DNA of 40,854 nucleotides from Steroidobacteraceae bacterium (lineage in GTDB: Bacteria > Pseudomonadota > Gammaproteobacteria > Steroidobacterales > Steroidobacteraceae): positions 1 through 40,854 of the forward strand of contig JANWKR010000057.1 in NCBI GenBank assembly GCA_025451275.1, read 5' to 3'. Under the pieces are notes generated by a model that worked only from the letters and a program-made list of their open reading frames with translations, was not told the origin of the DNA and made no database searches. Within the stretch, counting starts at the first letter, position 1; the number at the start of each line of letters is the position of its first letter. The position numbers and the translations under genes were made by a program. Of this stretch, positions 9,118 to 18,077 are shown one piece after another.

Positions 9118-11120
9118 GCAAGCACCAGCATCAGCAGCGTGAACAGGTCCATGCCGCCGCCACCGCCGCCTCCGCCGGTGGCGCCCCCGCCGGTGGCGCC
9201 GCCGCCGGCCGCGCCGCTCGGCGTGCTGCTACCGCCGCCGCTCGTCGGGACCGTGTAGGAGACGGGCGCAAGACAGGCGTGGTCGCCGGCGCTCGTGGCA
9301 CCGAGCGGGCTGGTCTTGGTGGTGCTGACCACCACCTGCTCGGAATCGGTGCGGCCGGCATCATCGGTCACGGTAACCTGCAGCAGGTAGGTGGTGCTGT
9401 TGGCGCTCGGAGCCGTGAGGCTCGCCTGCGCGCTGGTGGGGTTCTTGATGAGCGTCGTATTGTTCGCCGGCCGGAGCGAGGTCCACTGGTAGCTGACGAT
9501 GCTGTCATGGCACGCGGCGGCGCTGCCGCCGGCATCGAGCGTCACCTGCGCGCCGGACGTGTGCGTGCCGGCGGAGACGGCGGCGATCGGGCGCAGCGCC
9601 TGCTGCACGGCACCGTTGGCGTTAGCCATGCCGGCGCCGCAGGCAGCGGTGGTGCAATTGCACTCGCTGGTCTGCAAGTCGGTGGCGCTCGCGGGCACGT
9701 GACACATGGGTACGCTCGGGTCGCTGGAGAGCGGGAAGGGCGTGGCGCCATGCTGCAGGCGCTTAATCAGCTGCGCGGGCGTCAGGTTGCCGTTGACCGC
9801 GAGCATCAGGCCGGCGGTCGCGGCGACGAGCGGCGCCGAGAAGCTGGTGCCGATGTTGAAGCTGATCTGATTGGTGTAGGTATTGGTGGACGGCACGGTC
9901 GTGCCGGTGTTGGTGGTCGTGGTGATTGAATACAGGCACGGCTCGCCGGCGCCGGTGTTGCCGCAATTGCCAGCCGGGGCGCTGAGCGCGATCTCGGGAC
10001 CCAGACTGCTGAAGCCGACCTTGGTACCGATGTGGCGCAGGCCCGCGACGCCGACCGCGCCGGCGCAGTTGGCGGGCGCATCCACCGGTCCGCCCTCGTT
10101 GCCGGCCGACACCACCACCAGCACGCCGGCGGCTGCCAGCTCGGCGACCAGCTGCTGGTAGTCGCGCGGGCAGTCGCCGACCGCGCCCAGGCTCATGTTG
10201 AGGATCTGCGCCGGGTAGGGATTGTCCGGCACGCCGTCGACGTGCATGCCGGCCGCCCAGGCCATGCCGGCGAGGATGTCGGAGTCGTAGCCGCCGCACT
10301 TGCCGAGCACCCGCACCGGCAGGATCCAGCCGCTCCAGGTGGTGCCGGCGATGCCGGCGGCGTTGTTGGTAATGGCGCCGAGAATGCCGGCGGTGCGCGT
10401 GCCGTGCCAGCTGCTGTTGCCGACCGTGCAGTTGCTGAACAGGGAATTCTTGGTGTCCTCGCTCGATACCCAGTCGCCCGGGTCGGAAGCGTCGGGATCG
10501 CGGCCGTCACCGTCGTTGGCGGTGAGGAAGTTGCCCTGCGCGTCGGCGCCGATCATGTCGTAGCCGGGCAGCAGGCGGTTGGCGACGTGGTTGCGCAGGT
10601 CCGGATGGTCGAAGCGCACGCCGGTGTCGAGATCCGCGATCACCAGCCCGGTGCTGCCGGTGGTGACCTCCCAGGCATCCACCGCATCGAGCGCCGCGGG
10701 CTGCTCGCTCTGCAGATACCACTGCCCGGCGGCGAACAGCGTGTCATCCGGCACGGCCAGCGGGTAGCGCCGCTGGTCGGTCTCGGCGTATTCGACGTCG
10801 CGGTCGGCCCGCAGCCGCGCCAGCGTCTGCTCCGCGGAAGCCGGCCCGGGCGGCAGCTGCACGCGCAGCAGCTGGATGTCCGAGACGATGTGGCGCGAGT
10901 CGCGCACGCTCACCCCGGCGCGCCGCGCCACGGCGCCCAGGCGCGCCGGCATGTCGCCAGCGGGCGACGCCGACGGGCGCAACTTGACGATATAACGTCC
11001 GGTCGCGGCGTGCGGCGCGGGCGCGGCCGTGCGCACGCCCTGCGCCAGGAGCGCGGGCGCGGTCAATACCGTCACCAGCGTGCCGGCCAGCCACGGCGCG
11101 CGGAGCACAGACGAGCGCAT
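9066..11120 (-). CDS. secreted S8 family serine protease with PKD-like domain and Gly-rich C-terminal sorting tail
   Basis: A 684-residue exported subtilase. The order is signal peptide, an I9-type propeptide (GRYIVKL... to VEYAETDQRR), then the catalytic domain. Its residues are Asp165 (DLDTG), His239 (SSWHGTRTAG), oxyanion Asn341 (SAGNEGG) and Ser428 (GTSFSAP). A PKD-like beta domain spans roughly 505-600. The end is a glycine-rich linker running into a run of eight Gly, then a short hydrophobic stretch (MDLFTLLMLVLAY) and scattered Arg. This resembles the GlyGly-CTERM signal cleaved by rhombosortase and found on type II-secreted proteases, although the part after the hydrophobic stretch is longer than usual. 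The start ATG at 11120 puts the signal peptide at the N-terminus. Confidence 0.88.
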   Translation of the reverse strand: MRSSVLRAPWLAGTLVTVLTAPALLAQGVRTAAPAPHAATGRYIVKLRPSASPAGDMPARLGAVARRAGVSVRDSRHIVSDIQLLRVQLPPGPASAEQTLARLRADRDVEYAETDQRRYPLAVPDDTLFAAGQWYLQSEQPAALDAVDAWEVTTGSTGLVIADLDTGVRFDHPDLRNHVANRLLPGYDMIGADAQGNFLTANDGDGRDPDASDPGDWVSSEDTKNSLFSNCTVGNSSWHGTRTAGILGAITNNAAGIAGTTWSGWILPVRVLGKCGGYDSDILAGMAWAAGMHVDGVPDNPYPAQILNMSLGAVGDCPRDYQQLVAELAAAGVLVVVSAGNEGGPVDAPANCAGAVGVAGLRHIGTKVGFSSLGPEIALSAPAGNCGNTGAGEPCLYSITTTTNTGTTVPSTNTYTNQISFNIGTSFSAPLVAATAGLMLAVNGNLTPAQLIKRLQHGATPFPLSSDPSVPMCHVPASATDLQTSECNCTTAACGAGMANANGAVQQALRPIAAVSAGTHTSGAQVTLDAGGSAAACHDSIVSYQWTSLRPANNTTLIKNPTSAQASLTAPSANSTTYLLQVTVTDDAGRTDSEQVVVSTTKTSPLGATSAGDHACLAPVSYTVPTSGGGSSTPSGAAGGGATGGGATGGGGGGGGMDLFTLLMLVLAYSSRCAASSQVRCARR

Positions 11121-11159
11121 GCCGGGACGATACCGCAAGCGGCACGCCCTGACCCCCAC

Positions 11160-12281
11160 TCACGACGCAGACGGTGACCGGGTTCGCGTTCCGGCGGGGA
11201 CCTGCTGCGTGATGCAGTGGATATTGCCGCCGCCGAGGAGAATTTCGCGCGCCGGCACGCCCACCACGCGCCGGCCGGGAAACAGGCGCTTGAGACGCTG
11301 CGCGGCCAGGCGGTCGGTGCGTGCATCGAGCAGCGGCATCACGATGCCGCGGTTGGCGATGTAGAAGTTGACGTAACTGGCGGCCAGGCGCTCGCCCGCC
11401 CGGCGCGCCCTGCTGCCCTCGAGCGGCACGATGCCGCGCGCCTCGCGCTCGCGCAGAAACAGCGGGCCCGGCATCGGCAGGCGGGTGACCTTGAGGCGCC
11501 GGCCGCGCGCGTCGCGGGCGTCCCTGAGCCGCTCCCAGGCATCGCGCGACACCGCGTGCTGCGGATCGCGGCGGCGATCGGTCCAGGTGAGGCACACCTC
11601 GCCCGGCCGCACGAAGCAGGCGAGGTTGTCGATGTGACCGCCGGTCTCATCGTTCACCACCCCGCGCCCCAGCCAGATGACCTGCGTCACGCCGAGGTAG
11701 GCGCGCAGCTGTGCCTCGAGCGCCGCGCGTGTCAGGGTCGGATTGCGATTGGGATTGAGCAGGCATTCCTCGGTGACCAGCGCCGTACCCGCGCCGTCCA
11801 CGTGGATCGCGCCGCCCTCGTTGACGATCGGGGCCCGGTAGCGTGCGAGCCCCTCGCAGGCCAGCACCTTGCGCGCCACCAGCTCGTCCTGGTCCCAGGG
11901 AAAGTACAGTCCGCCGGCGAGGCCGCCCCAGGCATTGAAGTGCCAGTCGACCCCGCGCACCGTGCCGCGCCGGTTGACGACGCAGGTCGGCCCGACGTCG
12001 CGCATCCAGCAGTCGTCGTGTGCCATCTCCACCACGCGCACGTCCGCGGGCAGCAGCGCGCAGGCGGCGGCGTAGTGTGTGCCCGAGACCCCCATGGTGA
12101 GCGGCTCGAACTGGGCGATCGCCGCCGCCACCTGGGCGAACGCCGTCTGTGCCGGCCGCGCGGCCTCGCGCCAGTTGTCCGGCCGCTCCGGCCACAGCAT
12201 CCAGCAGCCGGCGTGCGACTCGAATTCGCCCGGCATGCGGAAGCCGTCTGCCGCCGGCGTGCCCTGCAGGGTGCGGGTCAT
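11160..12281 (-). CDS. aguA: agmatine deiminase
   Basis: This enzyme hydrolyses agmatine to N-carbamoylputrescine and ammonia, the first step from agmatine to putrescine. The 373-residue product has the peptidyl-arginine-deiminase-like fold. Motifs include MPGEFESHAGCWMLWPERPDNW at the N-terminus, HDDCWMRDVGPT, the catalytic block NDETGGHIDN, and GGGNIHCITQQ with the catalytic cysteine at position 356. The start ATG overlaps the stop of the upstream permease gene (ATGA at 12278-12281), so the two are translationally coupled. The usual partner AguB (N-carbamoylputrescine amidohydrolase) is not in the window; the nitrilase at 22659 belongs to another subgroup. Putrescine catabolism genes lie about 10-20 kb away. 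Confidence 0.94.
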   Translation of the reverse strand: MTRTLQGTPAADGFRMPGEFESHAGCWMLWPERPDNWREAARPAQTAFAQVAAAIAQFEPLTMGVSGTHYAAACALLPADVRVVEMAHDDCWMRDVGPTCVVNRRGTVRGVDWHFNAWGGLAGGLYFPWDQDELVARKVLACEGLARYRAPIVNEGGAIHVDGAGTALVTEECLLNPNRNPTLTRAALEAQLRAYLGVTQVIWLGRGVVNDETGGHIDNLACFVRPGEVCLTWTDRRRDPQHAVSRDAWERLRDARDARGRRLKVTRLPMPGPLFLREREARGIVPLEGSRARRAGERLAASYVNFYIANRGIVMPLLDARTDRLAAQRLKRLFPGRRVVGVPAREILLGGGNIHCITQQVPAGTRTRSPSAS

Positions 12282-13762
12282 TGCCGCAGGCGGCTGTGCC
12301 TGAATCCGTAGAAGGCGTAGATGGACATGCCGAGCGCCGTCCAGATCACCAGCCGCATCCAGGTGGCGCCGGAGAGGAAGTAGGTCATGCCGAGACACAC
12401 GACGGTGCCGAGCACGCACGTGACCGGCGCCCACGGCACGCGGAACGGCCGCGGTTCGTCGGGGCGCGTGTAGCGCAGCACGAGCACGCCGGCGCACACC
12501 ACCGCGAACGCCAGCAGGATCCCCATCGAGATCAGGTCGGTCAGGAGATCGAGCGGGAAGACCGCGGCGATGAGTGCGGCGAACAGCCCGGTGATGACGG
12601 TGGAGACGTGCGGGGTCTTGAAGCGCGGGTGGCAGCGGCTCATGAACGGCGGCAGCAGGCCGTCATCCGCCATCGACAGCAGGATGCGGGGCTGGCCGAG
12701 GAGCGAAGTGAGGATGACGGAGGTCATGCCGGCGATCACACCGATCTTCAGCAGCGGCGACAGCCACGAGAGCTGCGGGTGCATGTCGAGCGCCACGGCC
12801 ACCGGCGCGTCGGAGTCGAGTTTCGGGTACGGCACCATGCCGGTCAGGACCGAAGACATCGCGACGTACAGGACCGCCGAGATCAGCAGCGCGCCGATGA
12901 TGCCGATCGGCAGGTCGCGCTGCGGATTGCGCGCCTCCAGCGCCGTGGTCGAGGCGGTGTCGAAGCCTACGTAGGAGAAGAAGATGATGGCCGCGCCCTG
13001 CATCACGCCGCTCCAGCCGAAGTGTCCGCGCACGCCGGTGTTCGGCGGCACGTACGGGTGCCAGTTGGCGACATCCACGTACGACAATCCGGCAATACAG
13101 ATGATGACGATGATGCCGACCTTGAGGGCCACCATGAGGGAGTTGGCAGTGGTCGAGCCGCGCACCCCCACATAGAGCAGCGCCGTCATCGCCGCGACGA
13201 TCAGCACCGCCGGGACGTTGATGATCGCACCGGTCTGCATGACGTGATCATGCGCATCGAGACCGAGCGGCGCGTTGATGAACTGCGCCGGCGGGTGGAT
13301 GTGCGCATCGTGCAGCAGGCTCACGACGTAGGCCGACCAGCTCACGGCGACCGCGGACGCCGAGATCGCGTACTCGAGCAGCAGATTCCAGCCGATGAAC
13401 CAGGCGAGTGCCTCGCCGAGGGTCGCGTAGGTGTAGCTGTAGGCACTGCCGGGCACGGGCAGGAAGGCGGCAAACTCGGAGTAACACAGGGCCGCCAGTC
13501 CGCCGCCGAACGCGGCGACCAGCAGCGAGAGGGTGATCGCAGGTCCGGAATGGTTCGCGGCTACCGTGCCGGTGAGCACGAATATCCCCGACCCGATGGT
13601 GGCGCCGAGGCCGATGGCGATGAGTGCCCGGGCGCTCAGCACCTGCTTGAGGCGGCCCTTGCCGGCGGGCGCCGGGTCGATGGGACGCACCGCGCACATC
13701 TGCCGCAGCACTGACGGACGCGCCACCCCCGCCGCACCACTCTTATTAATAGCCTCGGACAT
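12278..13762 (-). CDS. APC superfamily amino acid permease (cationic amino acid transporter-like)
   Basis: An inner-membrane transporter of 494 residues with about 12-13 hydrophobic helices. It begins with the family signature in helix 1, IAIGLGATIGSGIFVLTG, followed by PAITLSLLVAAFGGGLAALCYSEF and PVPGSAYSYTYATLGE. These match the CAT-type (YfnA-like) branch of the amino acid-polyamine-organocation superfamily. It is coupled to aguA by a four-base overlap, so import of agmatine, arginine or a related cation is a reasonable inference but is not shown by the sequence. The start ATG at 13762 begins MSEAINKSG. The frame remains open far upstream over icd, but that is an antisense shadow. Confidence 0.9.
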   Translation of the reverse strand: MSEAINKSGAAGVARPSVLRQMCAVRPIDPAPAGKGRLKQVLSARALIAIGLGATIGSGIFVLTGTVAANHSGPAITLSLLVAAFGGGLAALCYSEFAAFLPVPGSAYSYTYATLGEALAWFIGWNLLLEYAISASAVAVSWSAYVVSLLHDAHIHPPAQFINAPLGLDAHDHVMQTGAIINVPAVLIVAAMTALLYVGVRGSTTANSLMVALKVGIIVIICIAGLSYVDVANWHPYVPPNTGVRGHFGWSGVMQGAAIIFFSYVGFDTASTTALEARNPQRDLPIGIIGALLISAVLYVAMSSVLTGMVPYPKLDSDAPVAVALDMHPQLSWLSPLLKIGVIAGMTSVILTSLLGQPRILLSMADDGLLPPFMSRCHPRFKTPHVSTVITGLFAALIAAVFPLDLLTDLISMGILLAFAVVCAGVLVLRYTRPDEPRPFRVPWAPVTCVLGTVVCLGMTYFLSGATWMRLVIWTALGMSIYAFYGFRHSRLRQ

Positions 13763-13915
13763 ATGCGCTTTCGCTTCCCCTGCCCTGCTCGAGCGTGCGG
13801 CCAGTCTCTCATACGTGCCGGCGCTTAAGTTAGCGGCGGCTCGTGCCCGGAGCTGTGTGCTAGCATTTCGCGCCCGGCGGCCCGGCGCCGGCGCTTTTGC
13901 AGGAGAGTCCCCGCC

Positions 13916-15223
13916 ATGTCCACCGCCCCGAGTCCGAAGGTCGCGCCGCCCGCCCAGGGGGCCAAGATCACGATCAGCAACGGCAAGCTGAGCGTGCCTG
14001 CCAACCCCATCATCCCGTTCATCGAGGGCGACGGCACCGGCGCGGACATCTGGCGTGCCAGCGTGCGTGTCATGGATGCGGCCGTGGCCAAGGCCTACGG
14101 CGGCCAGCGCCGCATCCACTGGCTGGAGGTGTACGCCGGCGAGAAGTCCAACAAGCTGTTCAACACCTGGCTGCCGGACGAGACGGTGGCCGCGTGCCGC
14201 GAGTACCTGGTGTCGATCAAGGGGCCGCTCACCACTCCGGTCGGCGGCGGCATCCGCTCGCTGAACGTGGCGCTGCGCCAGATGCTCGACCTGTACGTGT
14301 GCCTGCGACCGGTACGCTGGTTCAAGGGCGTGCCCTCCCCGGTACGCCATCCGGAAAAGGTCGACATGGTGATCTTCCGCGAGAACACCGAGGACATCTA
14401 TGCCGGCATCGAGTTCGAGTCGGGCACGCCCGAGAACCAGAAATTCCTGGAGCTCTTCAAGCAGGCCTTTCCCAAGGCTTACGCCAAGATCCGCTTTCCC
14501 GACAGCTCCGGCATCGGCATCAAGCCGGTCTCCAAGCAGGGCTCGGAGCGGCTGATCCGCTCGGCACTCGGCTACGCGATCAGCAACAAGCGCAAGAGCG
14601 TCACGCTGGTGCACAAGGGCAACATCCAGAAGTTCACCGAGGGCGCGTTCCGCAACTGGGGCTACCAGCTCGCGGAAGCCGAGTTCGCCGCGCAGACCTA
14701 CACCTGGGAGCAGTGGGAGCGCACCAAGGCCGCCAAGGGCGAGAAGGAAGCGAACGCGGAGATGGATGCCGCCAAGAAGGCCGGCCGCGTGATCGTCAAG
14801 GATGCGATCGCCGACATCACGCTGCAGCAGGTGCTGACGCGCCCGGAGGAGTTCGACGTCATCGCGACCCTCAACCTCAACGGCGACTACCTCTCCGACG
14901 CGCTCGCCGCCCAGGTGGGCGGCATCGGCATCGCCCCGGGCGGCAACATCAACTACCTCACCGGGCACGCGGTGTTCGAGGCCACCCATGGCACGGCGCC
15001 CAAGTACGCCAACCTCGACAAGGTCAACCCCGGCTCGCTGATCCTGTCGGGCGAGATGATGTTCCGCTACCTGGGCTGGACGGAGGCCGCCGATGCCATC
15101 ATCGGCGCCATGGACCGGACCATCGGCCAGAAGACGGTGACCTACGACTTTGCCCGGCTCATGGAGGGGGCGCAGGAAGTCTCGACCAGCGGGTTCGGCG
15201 ATGCGCTGATCCGCAACCTCTGA
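13916..15223 (+). CDS. icd: isocitrate dehydrogenase (NADP+)
   Basis: This TCA-cycle enzyme oxidises isocitrate to 2-oxoglutarate with NADP+. At 435 residues it is close to E. coli Icd and shares its blocks: [47 protein letters not shown] and THGTAPKYA (nucleotide site). Ser115 in [10 protein letters not shown] corresponds to E. coli Ser113, the residue phosphorylated by AceK, and it is retained. That fits the aceK gene three positions downstream in the same orientation. An AGGAGAG Shine-Dalgarno sequence (13901-13907) precedes the ATG at 13916. It heads an apparent four-gene operon. Confidence 0.97.
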   Translation: MSTAPSPKVAPPAQGAKITISNGKLSVPANPIIPFIEGDGTGADIWRASVRVMDAAVAKAYGGQRRIHWLEVYAGEKSNKLFNTWLPDETVAACREYLVSIKGPLTTPVGGGIRSLNVALRQMLDLYVCLRPVRWFKGVPSPVRHPEKVDMVIFRENTEDIYAGIEFESGTPENQKFLELFKQAFPKAYAKIRFPDSSGIGIKPVSKQGSERLIRSALGYAISNKRKSVTLVHKGNIQKFTEGAFRNWGYQLAEAEFAAQTYTWEQWERTKAAKGEKEANAEMDAAKKAGRVIVKDAIADITLQQVLTRPEEFDVIATLNLNGDYLSDALAAQVGGIGIAPGGNINYLTGHAVFEATHGTAPKYANLDKVNPGSLILSGEMMFRYLGWTEAADAIIGAMDRTIGQKTVTYDFARLMEGAQEVSTSGFGDALIRNL

Positions 15224-15250
15224 CAGCGCGATGCGCGGCCGCGGCGATTC

Positions 15251-15691
15251 ATGAGCGGCTACTCGGGCACCCCGCTCGCCAAGAAGCTGGGCATCCGGGC
15301 CGGCGGCCGCGTGTTCGTGCACGCGCCGCCGCCCAACTATGCCGCGCTGGTGGCACCGCTGCCGCCCGGGGTGCTCATGCCGACGCCGGCCGCCGCCGAC
15401 GCCGACCTGCTGCACGTATTCGCCACCGAACGCGCGCTGCTGGGGAAGCTGCTGAAGCAGCTGCGCACCCGCATGCGTCCCGATGCCGCGCTGTGGGTCA
15501 GCTGGCCGAAGCGGACCTCCGGGGTCAGCACCGACATCACCGAAGACACCATCCGGGCCCTGGCCCTGCCGCTCGGGCTGGTCGACATCAAGGTATGCGC
15601 GGTCGATGACACCTGGTCGGGGCTGAAGCTCATGGTGCGCCGGAGCGAGCGGCCGGCGCCGCCCGCGCGCCGCGCCGCACGGCGCGCATGA
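15251..15691 (+). CDS. DUF3052-type small protein
   Basis: A 146-residue protein matching what I know of the DUF3052 family. It opens with SGYSGTPLAKKLGI, has a central LLHVFATERALLGKLLKQL, then ALWVSWPKRTSGVSTDITEDTIRALALPLGLVDIKVCAVDDTWSGLKLMVRR. The family has no established biochemical role that I can cite. The C-terminus is an Arg/Ala/Pro-rich tail. The gene starts 27 bases after icd and overlaps the Nudix gene by ATGA (15688-15691), so it belongs to the icd-aceK operon. The context hints at a role near isocitrate control or nucleotide turnover, but that is inference. Confidence 0.78.
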   Translation: MSGYSGTPLAKKLGIRAGGRVFVHAPPPNYAALVAPLPPGVLMPTPAAADADLLHVFATERALLGKLLKQLRTRMRPDAALWVSWPKRTSGVSTDITEDTIRALALPLGLVDIKVCAVDDTWSGLKLMVRRSERPAPPARRAARRA

Positions 15692-16311
15692 GCGGCAGTG
15701 ACAACCTGCTCGGCTGGGCGCGGCGTGCACAGGCCATCGCCCAGACCGGCCTCGCCTACACCAAGGACCCGTTCGACCGCCAGCGCTACCTGCAGCTGCA
15801 GGAGCTGGTCACGGAACTACTCGCCGAGAAACTGCAATTGCCGCCGGATGCGGTGCGCTCGCTCTGGGCCGGCGAGACCGGCTACGCAACCCCGAAGGTC
15901 GACGTGCGCGGCGCGGTGTTCCGGGGCGACCAGGTGCTGCTGGTGCGCGAGCGCAGCGACGGCCGCTGGACGCTGCCCGGCGGCTGGGTGGACATCGACG
16001 AGGCGCCCTCGCAGGCGGTCGAGCGCGAGATCCGCGAGGAATCGGGCTACGAGGCGCGCGCGCTGAAGCTGGCGGCGCTGGTCGACAAGAACCGCCACCC
16101 CCATCCCCCCGGCATCCACCACATCTACAAGCTCATGTTCCTGTGCGAACTCACCGGCGGCAGCCCGGCGCCCAGCGAGGAGACCGACGCGGTGGACTTC
16201 TTCGCGGTGCAGGCGCTGCCGGAGCTCTCCACCGGGCGCACACTCCCACAGCAGATCCTGCGCCTCTACCAGCACCGGCTGCAGCCGGGGCTGCCGACGG
16301 ACTTTGACTGA
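15688..16311 (+). CDS. Nudix hydrolase with N-terminal Nudix-associated domain
   Basis: A 207-residue hydrolase of nucleoside-diphosphate-linked compounds. The Nudix box is seen as GGWVDIDEAPSQAVEREIREESGY, with the REIREE metal-binding core intact. The first 65 or so residues (ARRAQAIAQTGLAYTKDPFDRQRY...) form the N-terminal domain seen in a subgroup often annotated as ADP-ribose or NUDIX_N hydrolases. The substrate is not determined by the sequence. It is coupled to the DUF3052 gene by ATGA overlap and is followed by aceK after 8 bases. Confidence 0.9.
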   Translation: MSGSDNLLGWARRAQAIAQTGLAYTKDPFDRQRYLQLQELVTELLAEKLQLPPDAVRSLWAGETGYATPKVDVRGAVFRGDQVLLVRERSDGRWTLPGGWVDIDEAPSQAVEREIREESGYEARALKLAALVDKNRHPHPPGIHHIYKLMFLCELTGGSPAPSEETDAVDFFAVQALPELSTGRTLPQQILRLYQHRLQPGLPTDFD

Positions 16312-16319
16312 CCGGCGGC

Positions 16320-18062
16320 ATGGCGGCCAACACTGACACCGGTTCCGACAGCGCCGCGCAGTGCTCGCGCCACATCGTCGATGCCTTCGCGCATTACAAC
16401 GCCGAATTCCGCGCCATTACCCGCCGGGCACCGCAGCGCTTCGACGCGCGTGACTGGAAGGGCAGCCAGCGCGACGCCGTCGAACGCATCGAGCTGTACG
16501 ACCGGTTCGTGAACCAGACCATCGCCGAGCTGCGCGAGCGGCTCGGCGCTGCGGCCGGGGACCGCGCGCTGTGGCGCGAGGTGCACGGCCAGTTCAGCGC
16601 GCAGATCCAGGAGCTGCCGGATCCGGAGTTCACCAAGACCTTTTTCAGCTCAATCAGCCGGCGCATGTTCGGCACCGTCGGGGTCGCGCCGGACATCGAG
16701 TTCGTGGCCACCGAGCTCGATCCGCTGGCGAACATACGCTCCCCGGTCGGCAGCAACAGCTACCTGAACCACGGCTCCCTGTCGCTGCTGTTCGAGGACC
16801 TGCTGGGCGACGTGCGCTTCCGCTCGCCGTGGCGTGACCTCGACAAGAGCATCGCCCACGTGACCAGCGAGGTGCACGCCTACCTCAGCGGGCGCGGCGA
16901 GCGGCGCGAAGTCTCGAAGGTCGAGGTGATCCGCCCGGTGTTCTACCAGATCTCGCGCGCCTACCTGGTCGGGCGCATCGTCGGGCGGGAGTTCGTGACG
17001 CCGCTGGTGATCGCGCTCAAGAACACCGACGGCGGCGTGCTGGTGGACGCGGTGATGCTGGCGGAGGACGACGTCAGCATTGTGTTCAGCTTCACCCGCT
17101 CCTACTTTCACGTCGACCTGGAGCGCGTCGCCGAGGCGGTCGTGTTCCTCAAGTCGATCATGCCGCGCAAGCCGGTGAGCGAGCTGTTCACCGTGCTGGG
17201 GCGGGCCCGGCAGGGCAAGACCGAGCGCTACCGCGAGCTGATGCGCAACCTCGACCGCACCCGCGACCAGTTCGTGCACGCCGCCGGCGAGCGCGGCCTG
17301 GTGATGGTGTGCTTCACGCTGCCGTCATTCGACGTGGTGTTCAAGGTGATCCGCGACCGCTTCCCCTATCCCAAGACGGTACTGCGCGAAGAGGTAGTGG
17401 CGAAGTACCAGCTGGTGTTCATCCATGACCGCGCCGGGCGCCTGGTCGATGCACAGGAGTTCCGCCGGCTGCGCTTCCCGAGCGCGCGCTTCGCGCCTGA
17501 GCTGCTCGAGGAGCTGCGGCGCGAGACGGCGGACACTGTGCACGAGGACGGCGCCGACCTGGTGTTTGACCACGTGTACATCGAGCGGCGCATGACGCCG
17601 CTCAACCTTTACCTGCGCGCCGCCGCCGCCGCCGACGCCGAGCGCGCCGTGCTCGACTACGGCCAGTGCATCCGCGACCTCGCCTACACCAACATCTTTC
17701 CCGGCGACCTGCTGCTGAAGAACTTCGGCGTCACGCGCCACGGGCGCGTCATCTTCTACGACTACGACGAGCTGTGCCGGGTCACCGACTGCAACTTCCG
17801 CGACGTGCCGCCGGCGACCAACGCCGATGACGAGATGCGCGGCGAGGCCTGGTTCTACGTCGCCGACAACGACGTCTTTCCCGAGACCTTCATAAACTTC
17901 CTCGGCTTCAACGACGAGCAGCGCGCTGCGCTGCTGCACATGCACGGCGAGATACTAACCGCTGCCTTCTGGCGCAGCGTGCAGCAGCGCCTGCGCGAAG
18001 GCGAGGTCGTGGAGGTGCTGCCCTACCACCCGCATCGCGTGCGCGTGGCGAGCAGCCTGTAG
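16320..18062 (+). CDS. aceK: isocitrate dehydrogenase kinase/phosphatase
   Basis: This bifunctional enzyme phosphorylates and dephosphorylates isocitrate dehydrogenase and so controls the split between the TCA cycle and the glyoxylate bypass. The 580-residue length matches E. coli AceK (578). Diagnostic segments are FFSSISRRMFGTVGV, the kinase region LPSFDVVFKVIRDRF, YIERRMTPLN, and the active-site region NIFPGDLLLKNFGVTRHGR followed by FYDYDE. The gene starts eight bases after the Nudix gene. In enterobacteria aceK lies in the aceBAK operon; here it shares an operon with its substrate icd, and no aceA or aceB is in the window. Confidence 0.97.
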   Translation: MAANTDTGSDSAAQCSRHIVDAFAHYNAEFRAITRRAPQRFDARDWKGSQRDAVERIELYDRFVNQTIAELRERLGAAAGDRALWREVHGQFSAQIQELPDPEFTKTFFSSISRRMFGTVGVAPDIEFVATELDPLANIRSPVGSNSYLNHGSLSLLFEDLLGDVRFRSPWRDLDKSIAHVTSEVHAYLSGRGERREVSKVEVIRPVFYQISRAYLVGRIVGREFVTPLVIALKNTDGGVLVDAVMLAEDDVSIVFSFTRSYFHVDLERVAEAVVFLKSIMPRKPVSELFTVLGRARQGKTERYRELMRNLDRTRDQFVHAAGERGLVMVCFTLPSFDVVFKVIRDRFPYPKTVLREEVVAKYQLVFIHDRAGRLVDAQEFRRLRFPSARFAPELLEELRRETADTVHEDGADLVFDHVYIERRMTPLNLYLRAAAAADAERAVLDYGQCIRDLAYTNIFPGDLLLKNFGVTRHGRVIFYDYDELCRVTDCNFRDVPPATNADDEMRGEAWFYVADNDVFPETFINFLGFNDEQRAALLHMHGEILTAAFWRSVQQRLREGEVVEVLPYHPHRVRVASSL

Positions 18063-18077
18063 CGCGGCGGCTGCGGC

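Noticed and set aside
9130..9250. GC-rich GGC/GCC repeats as a mobile or CRISPR-like repeat
   Set aside because: They simply encode the glycine-rich linker of the subtilase. No spacer-repeat pattern exists here or elsewhere in the window.
13763..15730. Long minus-strand open frame continuing upstream of the permease across icd
   Set aside because: It lies antisense to the well-supported icd and DUF3052 genes, its translation is His/Arg/Gly/Val-rich with no family features, and permease homology begins at MSEAINKSG. It is an open shadow caused by high GC.
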